From contig PJAB01001489.1 in the NCBI GenBank assembly GCA_002887195.1, positions 1 to 14,107 on the forward strand: a DNA stretch of 14,107 bases, given 5' to 3'. Position 1 is the stretch's first letter, and each line of letters opens with the position of its first letter. The DNA is from Chrysochromulina parva. Taxonomy: Eukaryota > Haptophyta > Prymnesiales > Chrysochromulinaceae. The notes beneath the pieces were generated by a model that did no database searches, was not told the DNA's origin, and saw only the letters and a list, made by a program, of their open reading frames with translations. Positions 1 through 7,045 of the stretch are shown here, one piece after another. Position numbers and translations under genes: made by a program.

Positions 1-359
1 CCACGAGCAGGTACGACCTGTCCCCCGTGCCCGACCCTAGGAGAACGTGAAGAGCACACTGATCGTTGCGTAGAGGGGTGTGCCGTGTGCTAAGCACCCC
101 CTGTAGTCGCGCAAGTCGATGAGGCCTGTTGATGTAGTCTGCTGAGGAGCTTAGGTTTGCGAAAAGGTCAGTTGAATCGACACACAAGGTACCGGGTACC
201 GACCAGCCGGGTCAGCTGTGAATTCGGGATTTGGCTTGGAACTTGCGGTTTTTCTCGATTCGCAAGCTTGGGACTCGTCAGCACAATTGCTCCACAAGGC
301 CTTTTGCGGCCGCGCCGGACGTCGACAAAAAATCAGGCCGCGCCCAAAGCTGCTGTGCG
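1..359. other. gene-free upstream region of the first gene
   Basis: No convincing coding segment was found here. Reading frames that overlap the first gene begin at TTG or GTG rather than ATG, and I do not accept them in a eukaryotic context. Short palindromic words occur, such as CAGGT-ACG-ACCTG near position 9 and a doubled GGTACC near 186. This stretch probably holds the promoter and 5' UTR of the gene starting at 360, but no TATA-like or other core element could be identified with confidence. Confidence 0.5.
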
Positions 360-1646
360 ATGAACGCATCCTACCCTCCTGCAATGCCGCCGCTGGCACC
401 AGCGACAGAGCTACCGGGTGTTGGCTCCTTCATCATCGGCTGCATCATCTCGCTGGCATCTGGTTTCTTCACGGCCCTCTCGATGAACGTCAACCGGTGG
501 GCGCTCGCGCACGCGGAACCGCAGCGCGTGAGGTTCGTGCCGTGCATAGTGCAGCCGTGGATGATGTGGATCTGGGCCATGTTCCTGTACAATGTCGGCG
601 CGACCGCGCTAGCCTCAGTCGCGCAACTCTTCATCCCGCTCTCGCTGTTTGCGCCCATCTTCATCACGCTGCTCGTCTTCAACCTCATCATCGCGCGCTG
701 GTGGCTCAAGGAGGAGGTCACGGGGCCCAAGGTGGCAGGCGCGTTCTGCATCATCGTCGGCGCGGTCCTCACTGGCGCCGGCACTCCCCTGACCAGCGTC
801 CCGCTGCAGGTGGAATACCCATGCGTGGACGGCAGGAATTGCGTGTACCATAAAATGAGGGAGCTGGCGGTGACGCCCGAGTCGATCGGTTGGCAGGCCT
901 TCCTAGGCATCTCAACCCTCTTAAGCGTGATCGCAATCCTCTTCATGGAGTTTTACTACCCCACGCTGGCCCTACTCAAAAAGGAAGACCCGAGCTCCGC
1001 TACGTCCCTCAGCTCGCCGGATGGTCCCGAGAAGACCGAGGGCGGCGCTGCCCCGGCCGAGGGTGCCATCAAGTACCAAAAGGTCACGTTCTGCGGAATA
1101 CCCGTGACGCCGAGACTGGCGCCGCGCTGGCTCGAGCGGCTGATGGCCTTCGTGTACCCATGCTCGTTTGGTCTGGATGAGGGCATCGCTCACCTGTGGC
1201 TTAAGGGCGACACGGCGATGTCGACTCAGTGCCTGCTCGGCGGGTGCGCAAACGAGACCTTCATCATCGCGGTCCTGGTGCGATGGGGTTTCTCGGCCGC
1301 CACTACATTTTGGCTCATCGTCGTCTTCCGGCGATATGAGACCACAATCGCTCTCCCGATCGAGTACGGCACGGTCACTGCCGTCGACGTCATCTCGGGC
1401 CTCATCTTCTACCAAGAATACGTGATTATGTCGGGCTGGCAACTCGCCCTCGTCATCCTTGGCTGCGTGCTATGCTTAATCGGCGTCGGCATCGGGCTCA
1501 TCGAGTGCCACAAGGCCGATCAGGCACGGGCGCCTGATGTATCCATGCGCGTATCGTCGGTCGTATCCGACGCCACGTCCGTACGCGCGAGCCAAACCTC
1601 CGCAGAGACCCCCATCGCCACAGGTGCGACTCGCCACGAGGTCTGA
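360..1646 (+). CDS. NIPA-like / DMT-superfamily multi-pass membrane transporter
   Basis: The protein has 428 residues. Starting from ATG 360 (G at -3), it shows about nine hydrophobic segments, near residues 22-46, 67-88, 90-112, 124-141, 180-200, 260-281, 300-323, 336-352 and 358-384. This matches the nine-helix layout of the NIPA (DUF803) magnesium-transporter family. The stretch from Trp67 to Thr142 follows the family pattern: a membrane helix, a Pro/Phe-rich helix ending in WWLKEEV, then a Gly-rich helix. The segment 325-380 (RYETTIALPIEYG, then a helix ending in FYQEY) resembles the C-terminal NIPA repeat. NIPA proteins move Mg2+ or other divalent cations across plasma or endosomal membranes. 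A loop at about 205-255 and a Ser/Thr-rich tail at 385-428 are predicted cytosolic and could be phosphorylated. The substrate is inferred; a related DMT transporter of another specificity is possible. The ORF has no interruption and ends with TGA. Confidence 0.72.
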   Translation: MNASYPPAMPPLAPATELPGVGSFIIGCIISLASGFFTALSMNVNRWALAHAEPQRVRFVPCIVQPWMMWIWAMFLYNVGATALASVAQLFIPLSLFAPIFITLLVFNLIIARWWLKEEVTGPKVAGAFCIIVGAVLTGAGTPLTSVPLQVEYPCVDGRNCVYHKMRELAVTPESIGWQAFLGISTLLSVIAILFMEFYYPTLALLKKEDPSSATSLSSPDGPEKTEGGAAPAEGAIKYQKVTFCGIPVTPRLAPRWLERLMAFVYPCSFGLDEGIAHLWLKGDTAMSTQCLLGGCANETFIIAVLVRWGFSAATTFWLIVVFRRYETTIALPIEYGTVTAVDVISGLIFYQEYVIMSGWQLALVILGCVLCLIGVGIGLIECHKADQARAPDVSMRVSSVVSDATSVRASQTSAETPIATGATRHEV

Positions 1647-1780
1647 CTCGCGAGAGAAGTCCGCCAGGTCTCCACCACCATGCGTGCCGTGACGAGTGTG
1701 AGGGGTGAGGGCGCCTGGGCGCGTTTACACCTCTCTCTCTGTGTGCGTCTGTGGACGCCCGAATTGTGTGTCCGTCGCTC

Positions 1781-1852
1781 GTGTGTGATAGAAATTAAAC
1801 AGACACACATACACACACAGTGTATTGTGTGGTCCTGTTTTAATTCACACAC
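1781..1852. repeat. 72-nt imperfect inverted repeat (hairpin) in the spacer
   Basis: The left arm is GTGTGTGATAGAAATTAAACAG (1781-1802, broken here only by small bulges in pairing). It pairs with 1835-1852 (CTGTTTTAATTCACACAC). Inside, CACACATACAC (1804-1814) pairs with GTGTATTGTGTG (1820-1831), leaving a five-base ACACA loop. Both outer arms carry AATTAAA-type words reading toward the loop, so each strand has an AT-rich word resembling a weak poly(A) signal. It may be a 3'-end element of the upstream gene or a chance product of mirrored CA/TG microsatellites. Confidence 0.6.
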
Positions 1853-1872
1853 ATACACATTCACACTTCGTC

Positions 1873-1910
1873 GCGGTGTCGCGGTGTCGCGTCTTCGTCT
1901 CGGTGTCGCG
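1873..1910 (+). repeat. short GCGGTGTC repeats just upstream of a start codon
   Basis: GCGGTGTC occurs in tandem at 1873-1880 and 1881-1888. CGGTGTCGCG occurs again at 1901-1910, only 8 bases before ATG 1919. They would lie in the 5' UTR or core promoter of the next gene. No function is known. Confidence 0.5.
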
Positions 1911-1918
1911 GCGGCGCG

Positions 1919-3400
1919 ATGGTGCGGACCTGGCGGTGGATGCTGCTGTTACTACGCTCACATGCCGCTTTGGGTAAGTGCGAAACCTCGTGTGCGGCCT
2001 GGGCCAGCCAGAGTTTGTTAGACACTTGCAATCATCCGTTGTGCGGCAGCTGTGGAGCAGCGATCGGCTGCCCACGGAATGCCATGGGCTCGCCGCTGCT
2101 ACCGCCGCCAAGCTCACCGCGACCGCCGCCACCCTCGCTGCTGCTGCCGCTGCCTTTGCCGCCTTCGCCGCCATTGCCACTGCCGCCACCGCCGCGATCG
2201 TCACAGCCGTCGTCATTCCCCACGGGAGGGCCGCAGCAACGCGCAACGGCTCCGGCGCAATGCTCGCAGCGCTATGGCAGTTGTCTCGCGCCTCCCAACT
2301 GCTGTGCGGACGCGCACGATGGATGCTACATGCGTGCCGAAATCCTCTTCGCCATGTGCATGCCGCTGCACAGTGTGCCGTGCGAAACCCGCCAGCAGCA
2401 GCAGCGGCGTGCGCACCGGCGGCTTGATGCCGGCCTAGCTGCTCAAGTCCATCAAGCAGCGGCGGCCACAGAACGATGGCTGTGCCCGAGCGTGTGGGAA
2501 GAATCAGAAGAAGCGGAGAAGGCGGAGGAGGCGGAGGAGGCGGAGGAGGCCGAGGAGGCCGAGGAGGCCGAGGAGGTTGCGCCGCCGCCACCGCCGCCAC
2601 CGCCGCGTGCACAGTCACCAGCGCCACTTCATGCGCTGCTAACGCACGGCGCTTCTCAGTCGCCCTCGCCGCCACCTGCACCGCCCGATCCCTCGCCACC
2701 GCCTCCGGACCCACCGCCACCTCTCACGCACGGCGCTGTGCTGGATCATCCACCGCGGCCTCCACCTCGGCCACCACCACCTCATGAGCACAGCGCTGCA
2801 CTAGCTCAGCCACCGCCACCTCCGCCTCGGCCGGCACGCCTTTTTATCGTGGCAGGTATACTCTTCGTCCTGGTAGGCGTAGGCATTCGTCATCTCGTCT
2901 TTGAGGTCATGTCGCGTAAGCTTGGTACCCAGGTGAACAAGCGGCACGACAGGGCGATTGATCTCGCGCCAACCTTTGACGAGACGCCGGCAGACTTTGA
3001 CGACACGCCGCTGGAAGCGCTGGCCGCCCTGCAGGACCTTCGTGCACAAGTGGCTGCCCTCAAGGGCGCTACCGCGAGCGCGAGCTGTGAAGACTCTGCG
3101 GATTCGTCAGACGGCGCCGGATTGGGGTACGGCGCACCACAGCGAGGGGTCGGGGTGCGCGCGCCGACGCATTGCATCGCGCCGGCACGGCCAGCAATGG
3201 CACGTCCGATGGTGGCGCGGCCAGTGGCGGCGCACATCGCTGTGAAACAGGGCGCCCACAGCGCGGTGAAGCAAGGCGCACAGGCCCTCGCCGCTGCGGT
3301 CACGAGCGCGGCGTCCAATGCCGCTGCGCGCGGATCCAAGTATGAGAAGGCGGCGCTCACCGCCGGCGACGAGGACGACGAGGACGACTCGTGGCTCTGA
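1919..3400 (+). CDS. Cys-module, proline-rich-stalk single-pass membrane protein
   Basis: The protein has 493 residues and no family name I can assign. Residues 1-19 (Arg, Trp, then MLLLL) look like a signal peptide. A first Cys module (C21, C25, C37, C42, C45, C51) is followed by Pro/Leu/Ser-rich sequence at 58-100. A second module (C115, C122, C128-C129, C136, C147, C155) resembles compact disulfide modules common in haptophyte and dinoflagellate surface proteins, spaced a little like fungal CBM1. Next come a Gln/Arg segment, an EEA tandem at 202-219, and an extensin-like Pro-rich stalk at 221-307 with LTHGA at 241-245 and 269-273. A membrane helix spans about 308-329 and is followed by basic residues, so the N-terminus is outside. 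The tail has a short leucine heptad (365-381), an AVKQGA repeat (441-446, 449-454) and an acidic end, DEDDEDDSWL. I infer a cell-surface or wall/scale-linked protein. Weakly possible: a small intron starting at 1974. Confidence 0.6.
   Translation: MVRTWRWMLLLLRSHAALGKCETSCAAWASQSLLDTCNHPLCGSCGAAIGCPRNAMGSPLLPPPSSPRPPPPSLLLPLPLPPSPPLPLPPPPRSSQPSSFPTGGPQQRATAPAQCSQRYGSCLAPPNCCADAHDGCYMRAEILFAMCMPLHSVPCETRQQQQRRAHRRLDAGLAAQVHQAAAATERWLCPSVWEESEEAEKAEEAEEAEEAEEAEEAEEVAPPPPPPPPRAQSPAPLHALLTHGASQSPSPPPAPPDPSPPPPDPPPPLTHGAVLDHPPRPPPRPPPPHEHSAALAQPPPPPPRPARLFIVAGILFVLVGVGIRHLVFEVMSRKLGTQVNKRHDRAIDLAPTFDETPADFDDTPLEALAALQDLRAQVAALKGATASASCEDSADSSDGAGLGYGAPQRGVGVRAPTHCIAPARPAMARPMVARPVAAHIAVKQGAHSAVKQGAQALAAAVTSAASNAAARGSKYEKAALTAGDEDDEDDSWL
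2522..2575 (+). repeat. six tandem 9-bp units encoding Ala-Glu-Glu
   Basis: Three GCGGAGGAG units are followed by three GCCGAGGAG units, in frame, giving residues 202-219 of the membrane protein as six AEE triplets. The clean switch from GCG to GCC in the middle suggests that two blocks each expanded separately by slippage. Copy number is likely to vary between strains. Confidence 0.9.
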
Positions 3401-4171
3401 GACATTGGCGCACGCACTGTCCGCCGATCGGCAAGACGACAAGACTCTTTTTTGCGTCTCCGCCGTCAGTGCGTTTTCATCGCCGCCAGATGCTGTGATC
3501 GACCGAGGTGCGTTGCGAAACGACTACGAAACGATGAGCACACGGCGCGGCGGGGTGCAGTGGCCCGACTCCGACGGCTCCTTTCACCTTTGCGTTGCAG
3601 GTTGGAGCGTTGGACAGGGCGTCAGTCCGTGCACACGTGTGTGCGTTGTCGTATGCTGCTCTATACGTTCGGCGGCCGCGGCGCGTCGGTGAACGGTGCT
3701 TTGCGTTCGAGGAGGCTTTTATGAAATCTATTACTATAAGAAATCTATGCCTCTTGAATGCTCCACCTTCGTCGCGCGGCCTTATCTTCCCGCGCGCCGC
3801 GGCCAAGAAAGAGCCGCGCTATAAAAAAAACCGTTACACCGTATAATTAATAATCGAATACTAGTTCGCGGTCGTGCCGGTCGAGTGTGCAGGAACGGGT
3901 TCGCGGTCCTGCCGGTCGTGCCGGTCGTGCGTTCTCCGTTCATTTTTTATTAAAGCGATGCATCTTACTACTCGCGAGATAAAACATTAATAACTTTAAC
4001 ACTTCGATTCTTCGTTCCACGGTACTCCGCGAATAGAGTCCCTCACTGTGAGTACCACACGCTCACGGAGGATGAGAATAGGCTCTCTCGAGTCTCGTCG
4101 AGCCGGTAGGCGCGCCTCCCCCGCTCCGCGCCGGTCTCATACTCAGATCGGCTTTCGGCCCACTCGCGCGC
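3401..4171. other. convergent gene-free gap, partly AT-rich
   Basis: This gap lies between the 3' ends of two convergent genes. The part at about 3715-4010 is clearly more AT-rich than its surroundings. It contains TTTATT at 3946-3951, which reads AATAAA on the minus strand, about 220 bases past the stop of the minus-strand gene, and could serve as its poly(A) signal. A TATAAAAA word at about 3820 has no gene placed to use it. No convincing coding segment or structural RNA was seen. Confidence 0.55.
3864..3928 (+). repeat. short direct repeats of TTCGCGGTC-TGCCGGTCG type
   Basis: GTTCGCGGTCGTGCCGGTCG at 3864-3883 recurs at 3899-3918 with one change. The last nine bases, GCCGGTCGT, are then repeated directly (3911-3919 and 3920-3928). 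This is a small local duplication inside the AT-rich gap, with no evident function. Confidence 0.75.
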
Positions 4172-4861
4172 TCACGCAACTCCATCTGTCTCTTCCTCCT
4201 TCTCAAGGCGCTTGGAGATCTTAAAGCCAACCCTAGCCCTGCCCGCCGTCGCAATCCGCGCAGTCCAGCCGGAGAATCCCGATTGGATCGTTAGGATGTT
4301 CGAGATGCTCCGCTTCTTGCCCTCATCGTCGCCGAGCTGACTCAGCTCGACCGCAGACGCCAGGCGGGGTTCGACGATTTTCAGGGTCAGGGCGCTCGCG
4401 CCATCTTCGCTGACGACTTCGAAGGTGTCGTTGGCCTTGAAATCGTCGAAGAGCATGCCCTCTACCAAAATATTCTCTCCCAGATGGTCCACCTTTGTAG
4501 CGGAGCCGCCTTGCTGCTGGACCATGTCGATCATATCCGTTGTCAAGATGCTCACGAGACGATCCGCCTCATAGTGCACGCCGTCGTCTGCCATGGCCAC
4601 TGACGCGTCGCGCTCTACGAGGCGAGTCACCGTACCCGACGTGCGCAGCAGGTAATTGGGAATGCCATTTGTTTTGGGAACCTCCGACACGTCGCCAAGA
4701 GCCTTTCTCGCCGCGGGCGAAAGATCCGCTGCCGGCGAAAGATCCAAGCGGCACGGTCGAACTCGTAGTTGGACGGAACGGCAAGCAGGTGCATGCGGCG
4801 CGGTCCAACTGCGAGCGAACGACAACTGCAGTGCGCAGAGAGCGACCCAGCGTCGCGCCAT
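4172..4861 (-). CDS. MOSC-like domain protein, probably plastid-targeted, Cys replaced
   Basis: The protein has 229 residues. I chose ATG 4861 because it has A at -3 and G at +4, and a hydrophobic leader follows; upstream in-frame starts are a GTG or a poor ATG. Residues 1-18 look like a signal peptide, and 19-55 an Arg/Pro/Ala transit region with WTAPHAP near the expected cut, as in secondary-plastid alga presequences. The mature part fits the MOSC beta-barrel: GTVTRL (76-81), HLGENILVEG (126-135), a Gly/Asp position now AND (143-145), EPRLAS (164-169) and GFSGWTARI (195-203). MOSC domains usually carry sulfur on a Cys in a PRxPC motif (as in YiiM and Moco sulfurase C-terminal domains). Here the aligned residue is Ser169, so classical sulfur carriage looks lost. 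DLSPAA is tandemly duplicated at 40-51. The MOSC assignment is by motif memory and should be tested by profile search. Confidence 0.62.
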   Translation of the reverse strand: MARRWVALCALQLSFARSWTAPHAPACRSVQLRVRPCRLDLSPAADLSPAARKALGDVSEVPKTNGIPNYLLRTSGTVTRLVERDASVAMADDGVHYEADRLVSILTTDMIDMVQQQGGSATKVDHLGENILVEGMLFDDFKANDTFEVVSEDGASALTLKIVEPRLASAVELSQLGDDEGKKRSISNILTIQSGFSGWTARIATAGRARVGFKISKRLEKEEETDGVA

Positions 4862-5167
4862 GCTTTGCAAAACAGTGATGGAGAGTGCGAAAGGAGAGAA
4901 GCGTGTTTGAGCTTCTCTTTTCTGCAGGGAGCTTCTCGAGGTGTCATGGGAGCTCAACATGAGATCACTCAGGTTTCTTGCAACGACACAGGTCACAGAT
5001 CAACGATCATGAACGAATTCCGCTCGAATTCTCGCACCTGACGTTCCACACTTCTACTACTCGTGAATATTCGTGACCGAGTTAAAAACGGGGAAGCTTA
5101 CCGGTAACCCGGGGTAGGTACGTGTGAACCGTCGGTCCGCCCATTCACAGAATGTTTCTACATAGTG
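4862..5167. other. divergent spacer between the MOSC-like gene and the MITE-like element
   Basis: This is the left part of a divergent promoter region serving a minus-strand gene (start 4861) and a plus-strand gene (start 5540). Short ORFs beginning at ATG 4944 and 4959 stop quickly. I looked for an upstream secretory exon for the plus-strand gene and found none. A donor-like GGTAGGT lies near 5113, without a convincing exon before it. Confidence 0.45.
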
Positions 5168-5215
5168 TAGGAAGGGGTTTCCAAGCAACTGGGCGGGGCT
5201 CGGCTACTGGGCGAG
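5168..5215 (+). repeat. left terminal inverted repeat of the MITE-like element
   Basis: This 48-bp arm begins TAGGAAGGGGTTTCC and ends CTACTGGGCGAG. It is the reverse complement of 5410-5455, apart from one mismatch and two one-base gaps (in the TTTCC/TTCG and GGGG/GGG runs). Confidence 0.88.
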
Positions 5216-5409
5216 CCGCACTGCGCGGCACCTGTGCGGTCTAAATCGACCGCACTGCTCATCCTCAATTCCTCATGCGCACTGCGGGGGGAAACGAACG
5301 CCGGGACGAACGCAGTGTGCGGGGAAATCGAGCGCTGTGTGCGGTGTGAAAATAGACCACTCTGCGTTTTTTTCGAGCGCCGTGCGGTCGAGTCCCCCCG
5401 CACTGCGAC

Positions 5410-5455
5410 CTCGCCCAGTAGCCGAGCCCGCCCAGTTGCTTCGAACCCCTTCCTA
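5410..5455 (-). repeat. right terminal inverted repeat of the MITE-like element
   Basis: This 46-bp arm begins CTCGCCCAGTAG and ends CCCCTTCCTA on the plus strand. It pairs with 5168-5215. The sequence just outside, beginning with A at 5456, no longer matches the left flank, which fixes the boundary. Confidence 0.88.
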
Positions 5456-5539
5456 ACTTGGACTCAGAAGCTGTGCGACCTTTTCGCGACTCCCCGTCCG
5501 CGAACACGCACGCCGCCGGAGGTGTCTGCTCCTGGGCAT

Positions 5540-7045
5540 ATGCACAGAACGCACTGCGTACGATACGAGATATGGCTTCCATATGCCTACCAAGGCAACA
5601 GGCTGTGCATTTCGCCCACTTGGGACCGCACCTCGGACATGTGCCAAGACAGCAACCAACGGGGCATTGTTACGAATATGTCCGAATCGCGCGTGCAGAG
5701 GCTGTGCAGCCAGGACCCTCGCTGCAAAGGCTATGCTCGGCAAGGCTGGCCCGCAGAGGCTTTCATTCCAATGACGAGCTGGATCAATCGCCAACCACCG
5801 ATTGCTAACTGGACCAGCTTGTACAAGTACGACATGTGTGGGGTCCCGTCAGCCACTCAGGCCCAGTCGGCGGGCTCAAAAGCGCTGACCGAGGCGATGC
5901 GGTCGTGGCAGCTTCTGGCGGTCCAGAAGGCCAGGATCGAGGGGAACTATCGCGAACTGAGGGAAAGAGCTGCCCTGCTGAGGCGCAATAGCATGGTTCC
6001 AGAACTGTCAAGGTCTCCTGTGCTTTACCTCTTCTCCGGCCCGGACATCTTTCACGCCGCGTCATTATTTCCGAATGCAAGACGCTACACGATGCTAGCG
6101 TCGGTGCCGTTCGGCGATCCTACACTCTTCTTGTCCAACGAGTATCGCGAGTTCACCTTGAACGTCACCTCGAAATTCCTCGCAATGTGGAAGTTCCATG
6201 GTTTCAGCTGGACTGAGTCGACTTGGATGAATAGGAACCTCGAGATGAATTTTGCGCGAGTCGATGGCGATCGGCGCAGATTCCAAGACACGCCGGTGGG
6301 CGTCTTGCCCATTTTGCTCCTCGCTCTTGGCATCCTAGGTCATCCCATCGTAGGCATCGATCGCCCTCCGTCAAACGCTTACGTGCGCCTTCTTTGTCCG
6401 ACCATGAGTGTGCGGTACGTCGTTCGCCACCTCGGCCTGTACGAGGCGTCGCACTCGATGGCCGACGAGTTGGACGATCTCGGCGAACTGCTCGCCGCAG
6501 ACGATTCGAGCACGGTGGAGCGACATATCACGTTCATCAAGGCGGCCGATCCTGGAAACGTACAGGACATCCTTCTCGCCCCTTTGTTCCGGAACTGGCT
6601 GCTGAATGCGAGCGCTGCGGTCATCAACGACGAGACGGGTTTGCAGCCCTCGGATTTTGGACCCACGACGCCAGAATCCATTCCCGGTGTCGGGTTAGCC
6701 CCCCCTGCATCAGACTGGGAGGTTCATACATATGGCAACTTCTCTTCGCTGCAGGTGTGCTATGCGGAACAGGCGATTCCAAAATGGTGGCTCCAGTCCA
6801 TCAACTGCAACCTCGTGCCGTCGAAACGGTTCCCGATAACGCCCGAGGCGTGCCTCGTCAGGAATGGGAAGATGGCGAACAGGTCAGCTGAGCTCCAAAA
6901 AATGTATGCGAGCGCCGAGCTGCCCTTCGCTTTTGGATATGGCTTATCTTGTGCTAATGGTACTCTGGTTGGTGGTGTGATGATGGTGGCCCACCGGAAG
7001 GAGGGCACGCCAAACGGTAGGGCGGCGGTCGTTTCGCTACGCTAG
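5540..7045 (+). CDS. secretory-type protein: PAN/apple-like N-terminus plus uncharacterised bacterial-like domain
   Basis: From ATG 5540 the protein has 501 residues. I recognise no named function. Residues 6-100 have six Cys (C6, C23, C35, C56, C62, C100) and the pattern CSQDPRCKGYA...NWTSLYKYD, which resembles PAN/apple-like modules. From about 160 the motifs LYLFSGPDIFHAASLFPNA (163-181), GVLPILLLALGILG (254-267), TFIKAA (331-336), INDETG (362-367), WEVHTYGNF (393-401) and LPFAFGYG (461-468) match, from memory, a family of uncharacterised bacterial proteins with FSGPD, KAAS, QDDSG and YG-Y motifs. Seven N-glycosylation sequons (N46, N90, N208, N356, N400, N447, N473) and the Cys suggest the secretory pathway. 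Yet this ATG is not followed by a signal peptide and its context is weak (C at -3). A missing 5' exon is likely; CACAG at 5542-5546 could be an acceptor. The frame stays open upstream through the MITE-like element, but without an ATG. Confidence 0.6.
   Translation: MHRTHCVRYEIWLPYAYQGNRLCISPTWDRTSDMCQDSNQRGIVTNMSESRVQRLCSQDPRCKGYARQGWPAEAFIPMTSWINRQPPIANWTSLYKYDMCGVPSATQAQSAGSKALTEAMRSWQLLAVQKARIEGNYRELRERAALLRRNSMVPELSRSPVLYLFSGPDIFHAASLFPNARRYTMLASVPFGDPTLFLSNEYREFTLNVTSKFLAMWKFHGFSWTESTWMNRNLEMNFARVDGDRRRFQDTPVGVLPILLLALGILGHPIVGIDRPPSNAYVRLLCPTMSVRYVVRHLGLYEASHSMADELDDLGELLAADDSSTVERHITFIKAADPGNVQDILLAPLFRNWLLNASAAVINDETGLQPSDFGPTTPESIPGVGLAPPASDWEVHTYGNFSSLQVCYAEQAIPKWWLQSINCNLVPSKRFPITPEACLVRNGKMANRSAELQKMYASAELPFAFGYGLSCANGTLVGGVMMVAHRKEGTPNGRAAVVSLR

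Larger units (their letters stand above)
1647..1918. other. intergenic spacer with CA/TG microsatellite tracts
   Basis: This spacer separates two genes on the same strand. It is rich in TG and CA dinucleotide runs that fold into the hairpin annotated at 1781-1852. Short CGGTGTCGCG-type repeats then run up to the next start codon. It should contain the 3' end of the NIPA-like gene and the promoter of the next gene. No other coding potential was seen. Confidence 0.6.
5168..5455. mobile_element. MITE-like non-autonomous DNA transposon with long terminal inverted repeats
   Basis: The ends are near-perfect inverted repeats: left arm 5168-5215 and right arm 5410-5455. They match along their full length apart from one mismatch and two single-base gaps. 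Both ends begin with TAGGAAGGGG read inward, and the pairing stops just outside the TA. This fits a TA target-site duplication, as in Tc1/mariner-type or Stowaway-like elements, though TA could also be part of the repeat. The element is about 284-288 bp and has no transposase. The interior holds a palindrome (GTGCGGTC-TAAATC-GACCGCAC, 5234-5255) and many GCACTGCG/CGCAGTGC-like words in both orientations, as subterminal binding-site arrays do. It ends 84 bp before ATG 5540, so it may affect that gene's promoter or 5' UTR. The high arm identity suggests fairly recent activity. Confidence 0.82.

Noticed and set aside
231..359. N-terminal extension of the NIPA-like gene from TTG 231
   Set aside because: Non-ATG start in a eukaryotic setting; the extra 43 residues show no motif, and ATG 360 begins just before the first membrane segment.
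371..946. Minus-strand frame of 191 codons opposite the NIPA-like gene
   Set aside because: It is a shadow of a strong membrane-protein frame and has no recognisable motif.
1845..2720. Long minus-strand open frame (291 codons) opposite the Pro-rich membrane protein
   Set aside because: It is the mirror of GC-rich Pro/Ala repeats and lacks an internally consistent domain. The plus strand has a signal peptide, Cys modules and a membrane helix.
3815..3832. TATAAAAA word resembling a TATA box
   Set aside because: It lies in a convergent gap, and no gene starts downstream on either strand at a useful distance.
5410..5455. tRNA T-loop-like word GGTTCGAAGC on the minus strand
   Set aside because: It lies in the transposon arm and is not conserved in the other arm (GGTTTCCAAGC). 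No acceptor or anticodon stems surround it.
5234..5539. N-terminal extension of the gene at 5540 from GTG 5234
   Set aside because: The start is GTG and most of the extension is encoded by the MITE-like element, so it is not an ancestral part of the protein.
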